This document shows positions 1 to 8,528 of a stretch of 64,000 bases of DNA, piece after piece (the stretch's first letter is position 1; every line of letters begins with the position of its first letter). The stretch is taken from NCBI GenBank assembly GCA_009698675.1, contig WLPT01000007.1:1-64000 (forward strand), in the 5' to 3' direction. The notes under the pieces are model-generated. The model did not search any database. It worked only from the letters and a program-made list of their open reading frames with translations, and was not told the DNA's origin. The translations under genes were made by a program, and so were the position numbers. The DNA is from Actinomycetota bacterium (GTDB lineage Bacteria; Actinomycetota; Actinomycetes; Nanopelagicales; Nanopelagicaceae).

Positions 1-252
1 CTTGGCGAGCACCAAGCACCCATTCTTCTGATTAGAGATGCTTTGCATAAAAGCGGATCCATCTATGCAGGTGTATTAGATGCAGTTGTCGAGTCTTTGC
101 CGGAAATGACGCCAGAGATTGAGGCGCGAGCTAAAGCTTTAGCAATCACTGGACCGCCAAAGGAGTTTGTTGGTTTAAGTGGCGCAGTCGCGGTGGCATT
201 AGAGCCGTTTTCACCCCATAAAGATTTCTCATTAGAGGGAGTATCACGATGA
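1..252 (+). CDS. narJ: Nitrate reductase molybdenum cofactor assembly chaperone NarJ, C-terminal part (truncated by window edge)
   Basis: Frame 1 is open from base 1 (LGEHQAPILLIRDALHKSGSIYAGVLDAVVESLP...); stop TGA overlaps the narI ATG (ATGA); position directly before narI. Confidence 0.75.
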   Translation, partial: LGEHQAPILLIRDALHKSGSIYAGVLDAVVESLPEMTPEIEARAKALAITGPPKEFVGLSGAVAVALEPFSPHKDFSLEGVSR

Positions 253-989
253 GTTCTACAAATATTCTTCTATGGTCGGTACTTCCGTACATCGCCATCT
301 CATCTTTTATAATCGGCTTAGTCTGGCGCTTTAAATACGACAAGTTCAACTGGACAACGCGTTCATCGCAAATCTACGAGGGTAAGTTATTGAGTATTGC
401 AGGACCACTCTTTCACTTAGGTCTCTTCGCCGTAATCGGGGGTCATATCGTTGGTCTAATTGTTCCACAGACCCTCACCGACTCCCTGGGACTAAGCCAC
501 GAGGCGTATCACTTAGGCGCAGTAACAATGGGCGGTGCTGCCGGTATAGCTACCCTTCTTGGAATTACCCTTCTGATTTATCGCCGTCGAACAACTGCGA
601 TGGTCTTTGCACAAACAACTAAGAACGATAAGACGATGTATGTCTTTCTAGTTGCAACACTTTTGGCAGGAAGTGCAGCAACGCTATCTAGTGCTGGAGT
701 TATAGGCGAAGAACATAACTACCGTGAAACCGTTGGTCCATGGGTTCGCTCAATTCTGACCCTTAGTCCAAATGGAGAGCTCATGATGGCTAGTCCTATT
801 GCATTTAGGGTCCATGCAGTAATTGGAATGTCACTCTTCATCATCTGGCCCTTTACGCGCTTAGTGCACTCACTAAGTGCACCAGTTGGATATCTATTCC
901 GTCCATCAATTGTCTATCGCACCCGCGATGGTCGCGGTGTTGCCGGAAACCGTAAAGCCCGTCCAGGGTGGGAGCGCATCAAGTATTAA
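249..989 (+). CDS. narI: Respiratory nitrate reductase gamma subunit (NarI)
   Basis: 246 aa, multiple TM segments with His residues (FHLGLFAVIGGHIVGL; HAVIGMSLFIIWPFTRLVH); NarI family features. Confidence 0.92.
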   Translation: MSSTNILLWSVLPYIAISSFIIGLVWRFKYDKFNWTTRSSQIYEGKLLSIAGPLFHLGLFAVIGGHIVGLIVPQTLTDSLGLSHEAYHLGAVTMGGAAGIATLLGITLLIYRRRTTAMVFAQTTKNDKTMYVFLVATLLAGSAATLSSAGVIGEEHNYRETVGPWVRSILTLSPNGELMMASPIAFRVHAVIGMSLFIIWPFTRLVHSLSAPVGYLFRPSIVYRTRDGRGVAGNRKARPGWERIKY

Positions 990-997
990 TTGGTAAT

Positions 998-1034
998 AAA
1001 AAACCCGCGAACCGATATGGTCCGCGGGTTTTTT
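998..1034. terminator. Bidirectional Rho-independent terminator
   Basis: AAAAAACCCGCG (998-1009) pairs with CGCGGGTTTTTT (1023-1034); sits between convergent narI and the ABC ATPase gene. Confidence 0.93.
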
Positions 1035-1044
1035 AGTAAGGAGA

Positions 1045-2124
1045 TTAAATACGCTCTCCAGTAACTGAGCTAAACAAGTGCACTGCATTTGGATTTGCAG
1101 TAACTGCGACTGTCTCGCCCGGCTTTGGAGGATTCTTTGGATCCCAACGCACGATTATCTGTGCGCCTTCATCGCCTGCATTAGCAAATTTAACATTTGT
1201 ATCGGCTGGCTTTCCATATACGAAGGCATCGGAGCCAAGCTCTTCAACAACTTCGACTAATACATGGAAGCCATCACTTGCTGGAGTAAAGCCCTCTGGT
1301 CGAACACCAACGGTAACTTCGTTACCAGCAGATGCTGGTACTGCGATTCCAAGATTTCCAAGCATTGCCTGGCCATTAACGATTGGGGCGTTGAGCAAGT
1401 TCATTGCAGGGGAGCCGATAAAGCCTGCAACGAAAGCGTTTGCTGGGTTATCGTAAAGATTACGTGGTGTGTCTACTTGCTGTAGTAGACCATCTTTGAG
1501 AACTGCAACGCGATCTCCCATAGTCATAGCTTCAACTTGGTCGTGTGTTACGTAAACAGTTGTGATTCCAAGGCGGCGCTGCAATGCAGCGATCTGTGTA
1601 CGAGTTGCAACGCGCAACTTCGCATCAAGGTTTGATAGAGGCTCATCCATAAGGAAGACCTGTGGTTCGCGAACAATTGCGCGACCCATTGCAACGCGCT
1701 GGCGTTGTCCACCTGAAAGTGCTTTTGGCTTGCGCTCTAGGTATGGCTCAAGGTCTAGAAGCTTTGCCGCTTCAAGGACGCGACGCTCGCGCTCTTCTTT
1801 CGGTGTGCCCGCGATCTTTAATGCAAAGCCCATATTTTCAGCAACTGTCATATGTGGGTACAGGGCATATGACTGGAAGACCATTGCAATATCGCGATCT
1901 TTTGGTGCAACGTTTGTTACGTCACGATCACCGATCAAGATTCGACCAGTGTCGATCTCTTCTAATCCTGCCAACATGCGAAGTGATGTTGACTTTCCGC
2001 AGCCCGATGGGCCAACTAAAACCAAAAACTCCCCATCGTTGACAGTTAGATTCAACTTATCAACTGCAGGTGCTGTGGTGCCTGGGTAGATACGTGATGC
2101 GGCTTCGAAAACTACTGATGCCAT
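1045..2124 (-). CDS. ugpC: Carbohydrate ABC transporter ATP-binding protein, UgpC/MsmK/MsiK family
   Basis: Walker A GPSGCGKST, LSGGQRQRVAMGRA, Walker B VFLMDEPLSNLDAKLR, C-terminal TOBE-like region. Confidence 0.9.
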   Translation of the reverse strand: MASVVFEAASRIYPGTTAPAVDKLNLTVNDGEFLVLVGPSGCGKSTSLRMLAGLEEIDTGRILIGDRDVTNVAPKDRDIAMVFQSYALYPHMTVAENMGFALKIAGTPKEERERRVLEAAKLLDLEPYLERKPKALSGGQRQRVAMGRAIVREPQVFLMDEPLSNLDAKLRVATRTQIAALQRRLGITTVYVTHDQVEAMTMGDRVAVLKDGLLQQVDTPRNLYDNPANAFVAGFIGSPAMNLLNAPIVNGQAMLGNLGIAVPASAGNEVTVGVRPEGFTPASDGFHVLVEVVEELGSDAFVYGKPADTNVKFANAGDEGAQIIVRWDPKNPPKPGETVAVTANPNAVHLFSSVTGERI

Positions 2125-2142
2125 GAGATTTCTCTCCTTCTC

Positions 2143-2160
2143 CGGGCAGGTACGTGCCCG
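2143..2160 (-). promoter_or_regulatory. GC-rich stem-loop in the 5' leader of the ugpC-like gene, adjacent to the Shine-Dalgarno
   Basis: CGGGCA-N6-TGCCCG, followed on the minus strand by GAGAAGGAG and the ATG. Confidence 0.4.
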
Positions 2161-2273
2161 ACGATCCGTGGATGAAGGTGATGCCCCGGATGGGACATCT
2201 AGGCAAGGCTACGGCTAAAGGCCCAAGATTCAAAGATGGGCTCCTGTGGGGGTGCCGTATAGTTGGCCACACA

Positions 2274-3569
2274 ATGGAATCCCACTCGGTAGGTGCGTTG
2301 TTTGCAGATCTGGCCGTAGTCGCAACTTTGATTTTAACTGCGGCCCTCTTTGTTGCCGCTGAAATCGCCCTCATCTCACTTCGAGATAGCCAGGTCCGCC
2401 AACTAGCTACACGCGGAAAACGCGGCGCTCGCGTTGCAAAGCTTGCCGAAAATCCCAACCGTTTCTTAGCCGCTGCCCAAGTCGGAGTTACCGTCTGTGG
2501 ATTCTTATCGGCGGCCCTGGGAGCTGAAAAGCTTGGTGGCTATGTAATCCCTTGGCTGGAAGGCCGCGGATTTTCACATGGCGCAAGTACCACCCTTTCG
2601 ATTATCGGCGTGACTCTAGTTATCGCATATTTTTCACTTGTCTTTGGTGAGCTAGTTCCTAAACGTCTTGCCCTATTTCGCTCTGAAGAGATTTCCCTTG
2701 CATCGGCTGGAATCATCGACATCCTTGCAAAGATTTTTCGTCCTGTGATTTGGTTACTGTCAAAGTCAACGGATTTTGTAGTCCGTGCATTTGGCGTAGA
2801 TCCAACCGAGGCACGGAGCGCGATGAGTGAAGAGGAGCTCCTTGATTTAGTAGCAGGACACGCTGCATTAACTGCCGAAGAGCGCGACATAGTCGAAGAG
2901 GTATTTAATGCATCCGAGCGACAGGTGCATGAGGTTATGGTGCCGCGCACTGAAGTTGATTTTATGGATGCATCATTAACTGTTGGCAAAGCTATTGACT
3001 TAGCTGTCGATAAGGCCCATTCGCGATACCCCGTCGTTCGAGGATCTTCTGATGAAGTCGTTGGCTTTATACATGTTCGTGATTTGCTAGATGTTTCTCT
3101 TGCAAGCAAATCCACCAAAATCGTCGAACTCGTCCGTTCAATTATGTTTTTGCCTGGAACTAAAGGTGTCCTGCCTGCACTCACTGAGATGCGTGTACAG
3201 GGCCAACACTTAGCAATTGTCTTAGATGAGTACGGCGGCACCGACGGCATCATTACGTTAGAAGATTTAGTCGAGTGTCTGATCGGCGATATTCGAGATG
3301 AATATGATGATCATGAGGTTGAAGTTAATGTTCAAACGCGCACCGGTGATTTTGAGGTCGACGGCCTAATCTCGATTGAGGATTTAATTGAGCAGACCAG
3401 GCTAGAAATCCCCGATGGTCCATATGAAACAGCCAGTGGATTTGTCATGCATTATTTAGGTCGAATCCCACGAGAGTATGACGTCGTAAACTTAAATGGC
3501 CTACGAATTACCGTACTCTCCATGGAGGGCAAGCGCGCTGGCCAGCTATTGATCTCTCGGAGTGCATGA
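2274..3569 (+). CDS. CNNM/CBS-domain hemolysin-family (TlyC/CorC-like) membrane protein
   Basis: ORF 2154-3569; DUF21-like TM region, CBS pair and CorC_HlyC C-terminal domain (DEYGGTDGIITLEDLVECLIGDI). The first 40 ORF residues look non-coding; start at 2274 preferred. Confidence 0.88.
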   Translation: MESHSVGALFADLAVVATLILTAALFVAAEIALISLRDSQVRQLATRGKRGARVAKLAENPNRFLAAAQVGVTVCGFLSAALGAEKLGGYVIPWLEGRGFSHGASTTLSIIGVTLVIAYFSLVFGELVPKRLALFRSEEISLASAGIIDILAKIFRPVIWLLSKSTDFVVRAFGVDPTEARSAMSEEELLDLVAGHAALTAEERDIVEEVFNASERQVHEVMVPRTEVDFMDASLTVGKAIDLAVDKAHSRYPVVRGSSDEVVGFIHVRDLLDVSLASKSTKIVELVRSIMFLPGTKGVLPALTEMRVQGQHLAIVLDEYGGTDGIITLEDLVECLIGDIRDEYDDHEVEVNVQTRTGDFEVDGLISIEDLIEQTRLEIPDGPYETASGFVMHYLGRIPREYDVVNLNGLRITVLSMEGKRAGQLLISRSA

Positions 3570-3588
3570 TGTGTGAAAGAATCACGGC

Positions 3589-4587
3589 ATGAGTATGAAG
3601 CGCGTCTTATCGGGGATTCAGCCCACTAGCGACTCCTTCCATCTCGGTAACTACTTAGGCGCCGTCAAGCAATGGGTAGCGCTGCAAGAGGGCCATGATG
3701 CTTTTTACGCCATCGTTGATTTACACGCGCTAACAATTGAGACCGAGCCGGCCTTGTTACGCAAACGCACCTTGGCATCGGCGGCGCAGTTAATCGCACT
3801 CGGAATCTCACCAGATAGATCAACACTCTTTGTACAGTCACAAGTGCCACAACACAATCAACTGGGTTGGTTGATGGAGTGCATGGCAGGCTTCGGTGAA
3901 GCCAATCGAATGACGCAGTTCAAAGATAAGTCATCAAAGAGTGGCGCCGACAGTGCCCGCGTTGGTTTATTTACTTATCCAATGTTGCAAGCTGCCGATA
4001 TCTTGCTGTATCAAGCCGATTTGGTTCCGGTCGGAGAAGATCAGCGCCAACACATCGAACTGACTCGGGATTTAGCTGGACGTTTTAATACGCGATACGG
4101 CCAAACTTTCAAAGTTCCAGATGGCTATATTTTAAAGACTGCCGCAAAGATAAACGACCTTCAAGAGCCAACGGCCAAGATGAGTAAATCTTCCGGTTCA
4201 GCCGCTGGTGTCATTGAGATTATGGATGCACCTGAAGTCAATGCTAAAAAAATTAAGAGTTCAATGACCGATGCCGGTAGCGAGGTCCGCTTCGATGAAA
4301 AAGACAAGCCAGGCATTGCCAATCTTTTAACTATCCATAGTGCACTCTCCGGTACACCTATCGCCACCCTTGAAGGCGAGTTTGCGGGCAAGGGTTATGG
4401 AGATTTCAAATCGGCTGTAGCTGAGGTCGTTGTTGAGTATTTACGCCCAATTCGTGCAAAGGCCCTCGAGTTACTAGAGGATGAAAAACACCTGATCGAT
4501 CTTCTGCACGAAGGTGCAGCAAAGGCCCGCTCGGTAGCAAGTGGAACCCTTGAAAACGCCTATCGAAACCTCGGCACGGTCGCGTAG
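3589..4587 (+). CDS. trpS: Tryptophanyl-tRNA synthetase
   Basis: [17 protein letters not shown] class I signature and KMSKSSGS motif. Confidence 0.96.
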   Translation: MSMKRVLSGIQPTSDSFHLGNYLGAVKQWVALQEGHDAFYAIVDLHALTIETEPALLRKRTLASAAQLIALGISPDRSTLFVQSQVPQHNQLGWLMECMAGFGEANRMTQFKDKSSKSGADSARVGLFTYPMLQAADILLYQADLVPVGEDQRQHIELTRDLAGRFNTRYGQTFKVPDGYILKTAAKINDLQEPTAKMSKSSGSAAGVIEIMDAPEVNAKKIKSSMTDAGSEVRFDEKDKPGIANLLTIHSALSGTPIATLEGEFAGKGYGDFKSAVAEVVVEYLRPIRAKALELLEDEKHLIDLLHEGAAKARSVASGTLENAYRNLGTVA

Positions 4588-4656
4588 TACTATCAACACC
4601 AGGTTGAGAGTTATCCAAAACGTTACATCGGCAACATCAAAACACTGCCCCGCGTG

Positions 4657-4686
4657 TTGAGTTTCTATAGGCCTAAAGACTAGGCT
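4657..4686 (+). promoter_or_regulatory. Candidate promoter of the nucleoside transporter operon
   Basis: TTGAGT (4657-4662), 18 nt, TAGGCT (4681-4686); TAGGCT recurs as a -10 hexamer in the window. Confidence 0.45.
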
Positions 4687-4702
4687 CACAGTACACATCA
4701 AC

Positions 4703-4734
4703 CTTCTATGACACCCATGTGGGCCGCATAGAAG
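4703..4734 (+). promoter_or_regulatory. 5' UTR stem-loop upstream of the BMP substrate-binding protein gene
   Basis: CTTCTATG (4703-4710) pairs perfectly with CATAGAAG (4727-4734), inner CCC-ATGT-GGG; ends a few nt before the SD GGAGG. Confidence 0.5.
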
Positions 4735-4750
4735 ACCCCTTGGAGGAAAA

Positions 4751-5806
4751 TTGAAGAAGATATTTCGTCTTGTAGCAGTTGCAGCGGCAACAACACTTGC
4801 AGTTACTGCACTTGTTGCCCCATCAGCAACAGCAGCAACAAAGGTAAAAGTAGGCCTTGCATATGACATCGGCGGACGTGGCGATAAGTCATTCAACGAT
4901 TCTGCAGCAGCTGGTCTTGATGCAGCAAAGAAGAAGTTTGGCGTAACCGCTAAAGAGGTAACCGTCACTACTGGTTCAGATTCAGAGCGCGAAGGCAAGC
5001 TTCGTTTGCTTGCAGCAGCTGGATATAACCCAATCATCGCAGTTGGCTATCTCTATGCAACACCTCTTAAGGCAGTTGCTATGGACTACCCAAATGTTCA
5101 ATTTGGAATTATCGATGATGCATCCGTTGATCTACTCAACGTAGCAAGCCTCGTATTCGCCGAAGAGCAGGGTTCATACCTGGCTGGCGTTGCAGCAGCT
5201 CTTGCATCAAAGTCAGGAAAGATCGGTTATATCGGTGGAGTACGAATCTCATTGCTCCAGAAGTTTGAAGCTGGCTTCGTTGCCGGCGTTAAGGCAACAA
5301 ACAAGAAGGCAACAGTTGATGCTAAGTATGTAACTGAGTTCCCTGATTTCTCTGGTTTCAATGACCCAGCTAAAGCTAAGGTGATTGCAAAGGGAATGAT
5401 CGATAAGGGCGTCGATGTTATCTACTCAGCTGCAGGTGGATCAGGTGCGGGTAACTTCGCAGCTGCAACCGATGCTGCAAAGGCTGGTAAGAAGGTTTGG
5501 ACTATCGGAGTTGACTCTGATCAGTACCTAACAGCTTCAGCTGCCGAGAAGAAGAACATGCTTACATCAATGATCAAGCGCGTTGACCGTGCTGTCTATG
5601 ACGTAATTGCAACTTCTGTTGCAGGTTCATCGGTTAACGATGTTCTAGATGCCAAGGCTGGTATCTACGGTCGTCACTATGATCTAGCACTTGATGGTGT
5701 TGGTGTCTCGTACTCAGGTGGATACATCACTAAGTACAAGGCCCAGATCGACAAGGCTGCAGCAGCAATCAAGTCAGGCAAGATCAAGGTTCCAACAAAG
5801 CCTTAA
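4751..5806 (+). CDS. BMP family (PnrA/Med-like) nucleoside ABC transporter substrate-binding protein
   Basis: TTG start after TTGGAGGAAAA; N-terminal signal peptide; KVGLAYDIGGRGDKSFNDSAAAG is a BMP family hallmark; followed by ATPase and two permeases. Confidence 0.92.
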   Translation: MKKIFRLVAVAAATTLAVTALVAPSATAATKVKVGLAYDIGGRGDKSFNDSAAAGLDAAKKKFGVTAKEVTVTTGSDSEREGKLRLLAAAGYNPIIAVGYLYATPLKAVAMDYPNVQFGIIDDASVDLLNVASLVFAEEQGSYLAGVAAALASKSGKIGYIGGVRISLLQKFEAGFVAGVKATNKKATVDAKYVTEFPDFSGFNDPAKAKVIAKGMIDKGVDVIYSAAGGSGAGNFAAATDAAKAGKKVWTIGVDSDQYLTASAAEKKNMLTSMIKRVDRAVYDVIATSVAGSSVNDVLDAKAGIYGRHYDLALDGVGVSYSGGYITKYKAQIDKAAAAIKSGKIKVPTKP

Positions 5807-5838
5807 CTCTCTATATGAGATAAGGGTTACAGGTAGTG

Positions 5839-5890
5839 GCGTTTGGCCCAGCAATGGAGTTAAATCTCCTTGTTGGGCCACACGCTTTTT
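5839..5890 (+). terminator. Intra-operon stem-loop with T-run (attenuator or mRNA stabiliser) between the SBP and ATPase genes
   Basis: GCGTTTGGCCCAGCAATGGAG / CTCCTTGTTGGGCCACACGC long imperfect stem followed by TTTTT. Confidence 0.85.
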
Positions 5891-5925
5891 AATATCGGTT
5901 AAAGTATTCAAAGGAGAGTAAATAA

Positions 5926-7428
5926 GTGTCAGTAGCTGTTGAACTGCGACACATCTCCAAGCGCTTCCCAGGGGTCATCGCCAATAAAGATGTCTCTATG
6001 AGCGTAGAAACAGGTACGGTGCACGCCCTCGTTGGCGAGAATGGCGCCGGCAAATCCACAGTTATGAAGATTCTCTATGGCATGCAACGCCCGGATAGTG
6101 GCGAGATTTTAGTCAATGGCAAAGCCGTTCACTTTAAAAATCCAAATGATGCCATCGATGCAAGCATCGGAATGGTGCACCAACACTTTATGTTGGCCGA
6201 TAACTTCACCGTTCTTGAAAATATTATTTTAGGTTCAGAGCCGAAAAAAGGAGTAACAATTGACTTTGCCACAGCGCGCGCAAAGGTAGTTGAGATGGCC
6301 GCCCAGTATGGACTTGAGATAGATCCAGATGTTCTAGTTGAAGAGCTTGGCGTTGGCCAACGACAGCGCGTTGAGATCCTCAAAGTTCTCTATCGTGGCG
6401 CACGAATTCTTATCTTTGATGAGCCAACCGCAGTGCTGGTCCCACAAGAAGTTGATGATTTATTTACCGCTCTGGAAGGTCTACGGGCCGAAGGAATGGC
6501 AATTATCTTTATTTCACATAAGTTAGACGAGGTGTTGCGTGTTGCAAATGACGTGACTGTTGTTCGACAAGGCTCAACTGTCGCGGAAGTTAAATCCAAA
6601 GATGTCACAGCGCGCCAGTTAGCAGAACTTATGGTTGGTAGCGAACTTCCGCAGCCAACAACGCATGGAGATACACGCAGAAAAGAGATTACTCTTGCAT
6701 TGAAAGATGTCTCGATTTCAAATAAAGGTGCCCGCGACTTAATTTCGCACATCTCATTTGAGTTGCATGCTGGAGAAGTCGTTGGAATCGCAGGCGTTGA
6801 GGGTAATGGCCAGGCCGAACTCGTTGATGCAATCATGGGTCTTCGCGATTACACAGGAGCCATTGAGTTCGCAGGTGGAAATATCGACAAGTTGAGCGTG
6901 GCACATCGTAGAGATTTAGGAATTGGTTTGATTCCAGAGGATCGTCAGCGCCAGGCGATGATGATGGAGTCACCGTTGTGGGAGAACCGAGTTTTGGGCC
7001 ACCAGCGCGGCAAGCCAGTGATGCGTGGATTTATCTTAGATAAAAAAGCAACGATCGCCGATACTAAAGTAATAATGGAAGAGTTCGACGTACGCGCCCC
7101 AGGCCCACAGACTTTAGCTGCTGCACTCTCTGGAGGAAATCAACAAAAATTTATCGTTGGTCGCGAAATGAGTAAGGCGCCCGCATTGCTCGTAGCCTCT
7201 CACCCAACCCGAGGTGTCGATGTTGGCGCCCAAGGTGCGATTTGGGAAGAGCTGCGCAGGGCGCGAGAAAAGGGAATGGCTATCGTGTTAATTTCAGCCG
7301 ATCTTGAAGAGCTTATTGGAATGTCGGATCGGTTGCTCGTGATGTTGCGTGGAGTAGTAACTGCCGAGCTTGATCCAGCAAAGACGACGCCGGAACAACT
7401 CGGTTCAGCGATGACAGGTGCAGCATGA
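5926..7428 (+). CDS. Nucleoside ABC transporter ATP-binding protein (tandem ATPase)
   Basis: GENGAGKST, LIFDEPTAVL, second-domain LSGGNQQKFIVGREM and PTRGVDVGA. Confidence 0.95.
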   Translation: MSVAVELRHISKRFPGVIANKDVSMSVETGTVHALVGENGAGKSTVMKILYGMQRPDSGEILVNGKAVHFKNPNDAIDASIGMVHQHFMLADNFTVLENIILGSEPKKGVTIDFATARAKVVEMAAQYGLEIDPDVLVEELGVGQRQRVEILKVLYRGARILIFDEPTAVLVPQEVDDLFTALEGLRAEGMAIIFISHKLDEVLRVANDVTVVRQGSTVAEVKSKDVTARQLAELMVGSELPQPTTHGDTRRKEITLALKDVSISNKGARDLISHISFELHAGEVVGIAGVEGNGQAELVDAIMGLRDYTGAIEFAGGNIDKLSVAHRRDLGIGLIPEDRQRQAMMMESPLWENRVLGHQRGKPVMRGFILDKKATIADTKVIMEEFDVRAPGPQTLAAALSGGNQQKFIVGREMSKAPALLVASHPTRGVDVGAQGAIWEELRRAREKGMAIVLISADLEELIGMSDRLLVMLRGVVTAELDPAKTTPEQLGSAMTGAA

Positions 7429-8528
7429 AGGGCTTTAAACTCTCAACTTTTCTGCTCGCACTTGCGGCGCCAGTTGCCGCGGCAGTAGTTTCGATTGTTA
7501 TCTCATCCATTGCAGTCCTTGCATCCCATAAATCACCAGTAGATGTCTATAAATCAATGTGGCAGTTTGGAACTACTTCTGCCTCATTAATGCAGATGAT
7601 AAATACTGCTACTCCGTATTACATAGCTGCCGTTGCAATTGCAATCACCTTTCGCGCAGGTCTATTTAATATCGGCGTCGAAGGCCAACTCCGCTTAGGT
7701 GCGATTTTCGGTGCTTACTTTGGAGCAATGTTTGTACTTCCGCCCGTAATTCACGTTCTTATAATTATGGTAATTGCGATGACGATTGGTGGCTTGTGGG
7801 CCTCTATCGCTGGCTACTTAAAGGTTAAGCGCGGAGTAAGTGAAGTTATCTCAACTATTATGTTGAACTCTCTAGCTGGTGGATTATCGTCCTATCTGCT
7901 TGCAAATTACTTCGTCGACCGGACGACCAACTCAAATAACATGTCGACTAAAACACTTCCAGCCTCTGGCCATATTCCGGACCTTATGCCTTTGCTTAAC
8001 AAAGTGGGTATAAAGGACCAGCCTGGTGGCGGTGTGTATGGAATGTTTATCTTTGCCATAGCCCTTGGTATAGCTTTTTGGTTTGTAATAAACCGCACGC
8101 GTTTTGGATTTGAACTTCGGGCATCTGGCTCTAACCCCATTGCAGCACGTGTAAGTGGAGTTAACTCAAGGCGGATGACTTTTGTGGCACTTGCAGTATC
8201 CGGTGCCGTGGCTGGCCTTGCTGGCCTACCTGCAGTTTTAGGCGATACATATGCATTTAATATGGGATTTCGAACGGGAATCGGTTTCTCTGCAATCGCC
8301 GTTGCGCTCCTTGGCAGAAACAATCCAGTGGGTATGGCGATAAGTTCTCTGCTTTTTGGTTTTCTAGAGGTAAGTTCGCGATCTCTCGAACTTATCGATA
8401 TCGCACCTGAAACCTACGTCATCATGCAGGGTTCAATTCTCTTGTCATCGGTTATCGCTTACGAAGTTGTCCGCAGATACAAGATAACGCTGCAAAGCAA
8501 AGAGCTTGCAAAGGCGGTCCAAGCATGA
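7425..8528 (+). CDS. Nucleoside ABC transporter permease 1
   Basis: FRAGLFNIGVEGQLRLGA motif; overlaps upstream ATPase by 4 nt. Confidence 0.94.
   Translation: MKGFKLSTFLLALAAPVAAAVVSIVISSIAVLASHKSPVDVYKSMWQFGTTSASLMQMINTATPYYIAAVAIAITFRAGLFNIGVEGQLRLGAIFGAYFGAMFVLPPVIHVLIIMVIAMTIGGLWASIAGYLKVKRGVSEVISTIMLNSLAGGLSSYLLANYFVDRTTNSNNMSTKTLPASGHIPDLMPLLNKVGIKDQPGGGVYGMFIFAIALGIAFWFVINRTRFGFELRASGSNPIAARVSGVNSRRMTFVALAVSGAVAGLAGLPAVLGDTYAFNMGFRTGIGFSAIAVALLGRNNPVGMAISSLLFGFLEVSSRSLELIDIAPETYVIMQGSILLSSVIAYEVVRRYKITLQSKELAKAVQA

Noticed and set aside
146-349. ORF track entry 146..349 (-) and the many other antisense ORFs (e.g. 1562..2089 +, 2540..3253 -, 10497..11276 -)
   Set aside because: They lie antisense to well-supported genes and have low-complexity Ser/Arg/Thr/Ala-rich compositions typical of spurious reading frames.
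2154-2273. N-terminal extension of the CNNM/CBS protein in the ORF track
   Set aside because: MPDDPWMKVMPRMGHLGKATAKGPRFKDG... has no family similarity and overlaps the ugpC leader; start at 2274 is more likely.
4650-4690. Purine riboswitch-like string (GTTTCTATAGGCCTAAAGACTA) before the nucleoside transporter operon
   Set aside because: Superficially similar to conserved purine-aptamer segments, but there are no paired P2/P3 arms or P1, and the region overlaps a plausible promoter (TTGAGT-18-TAGGCT).
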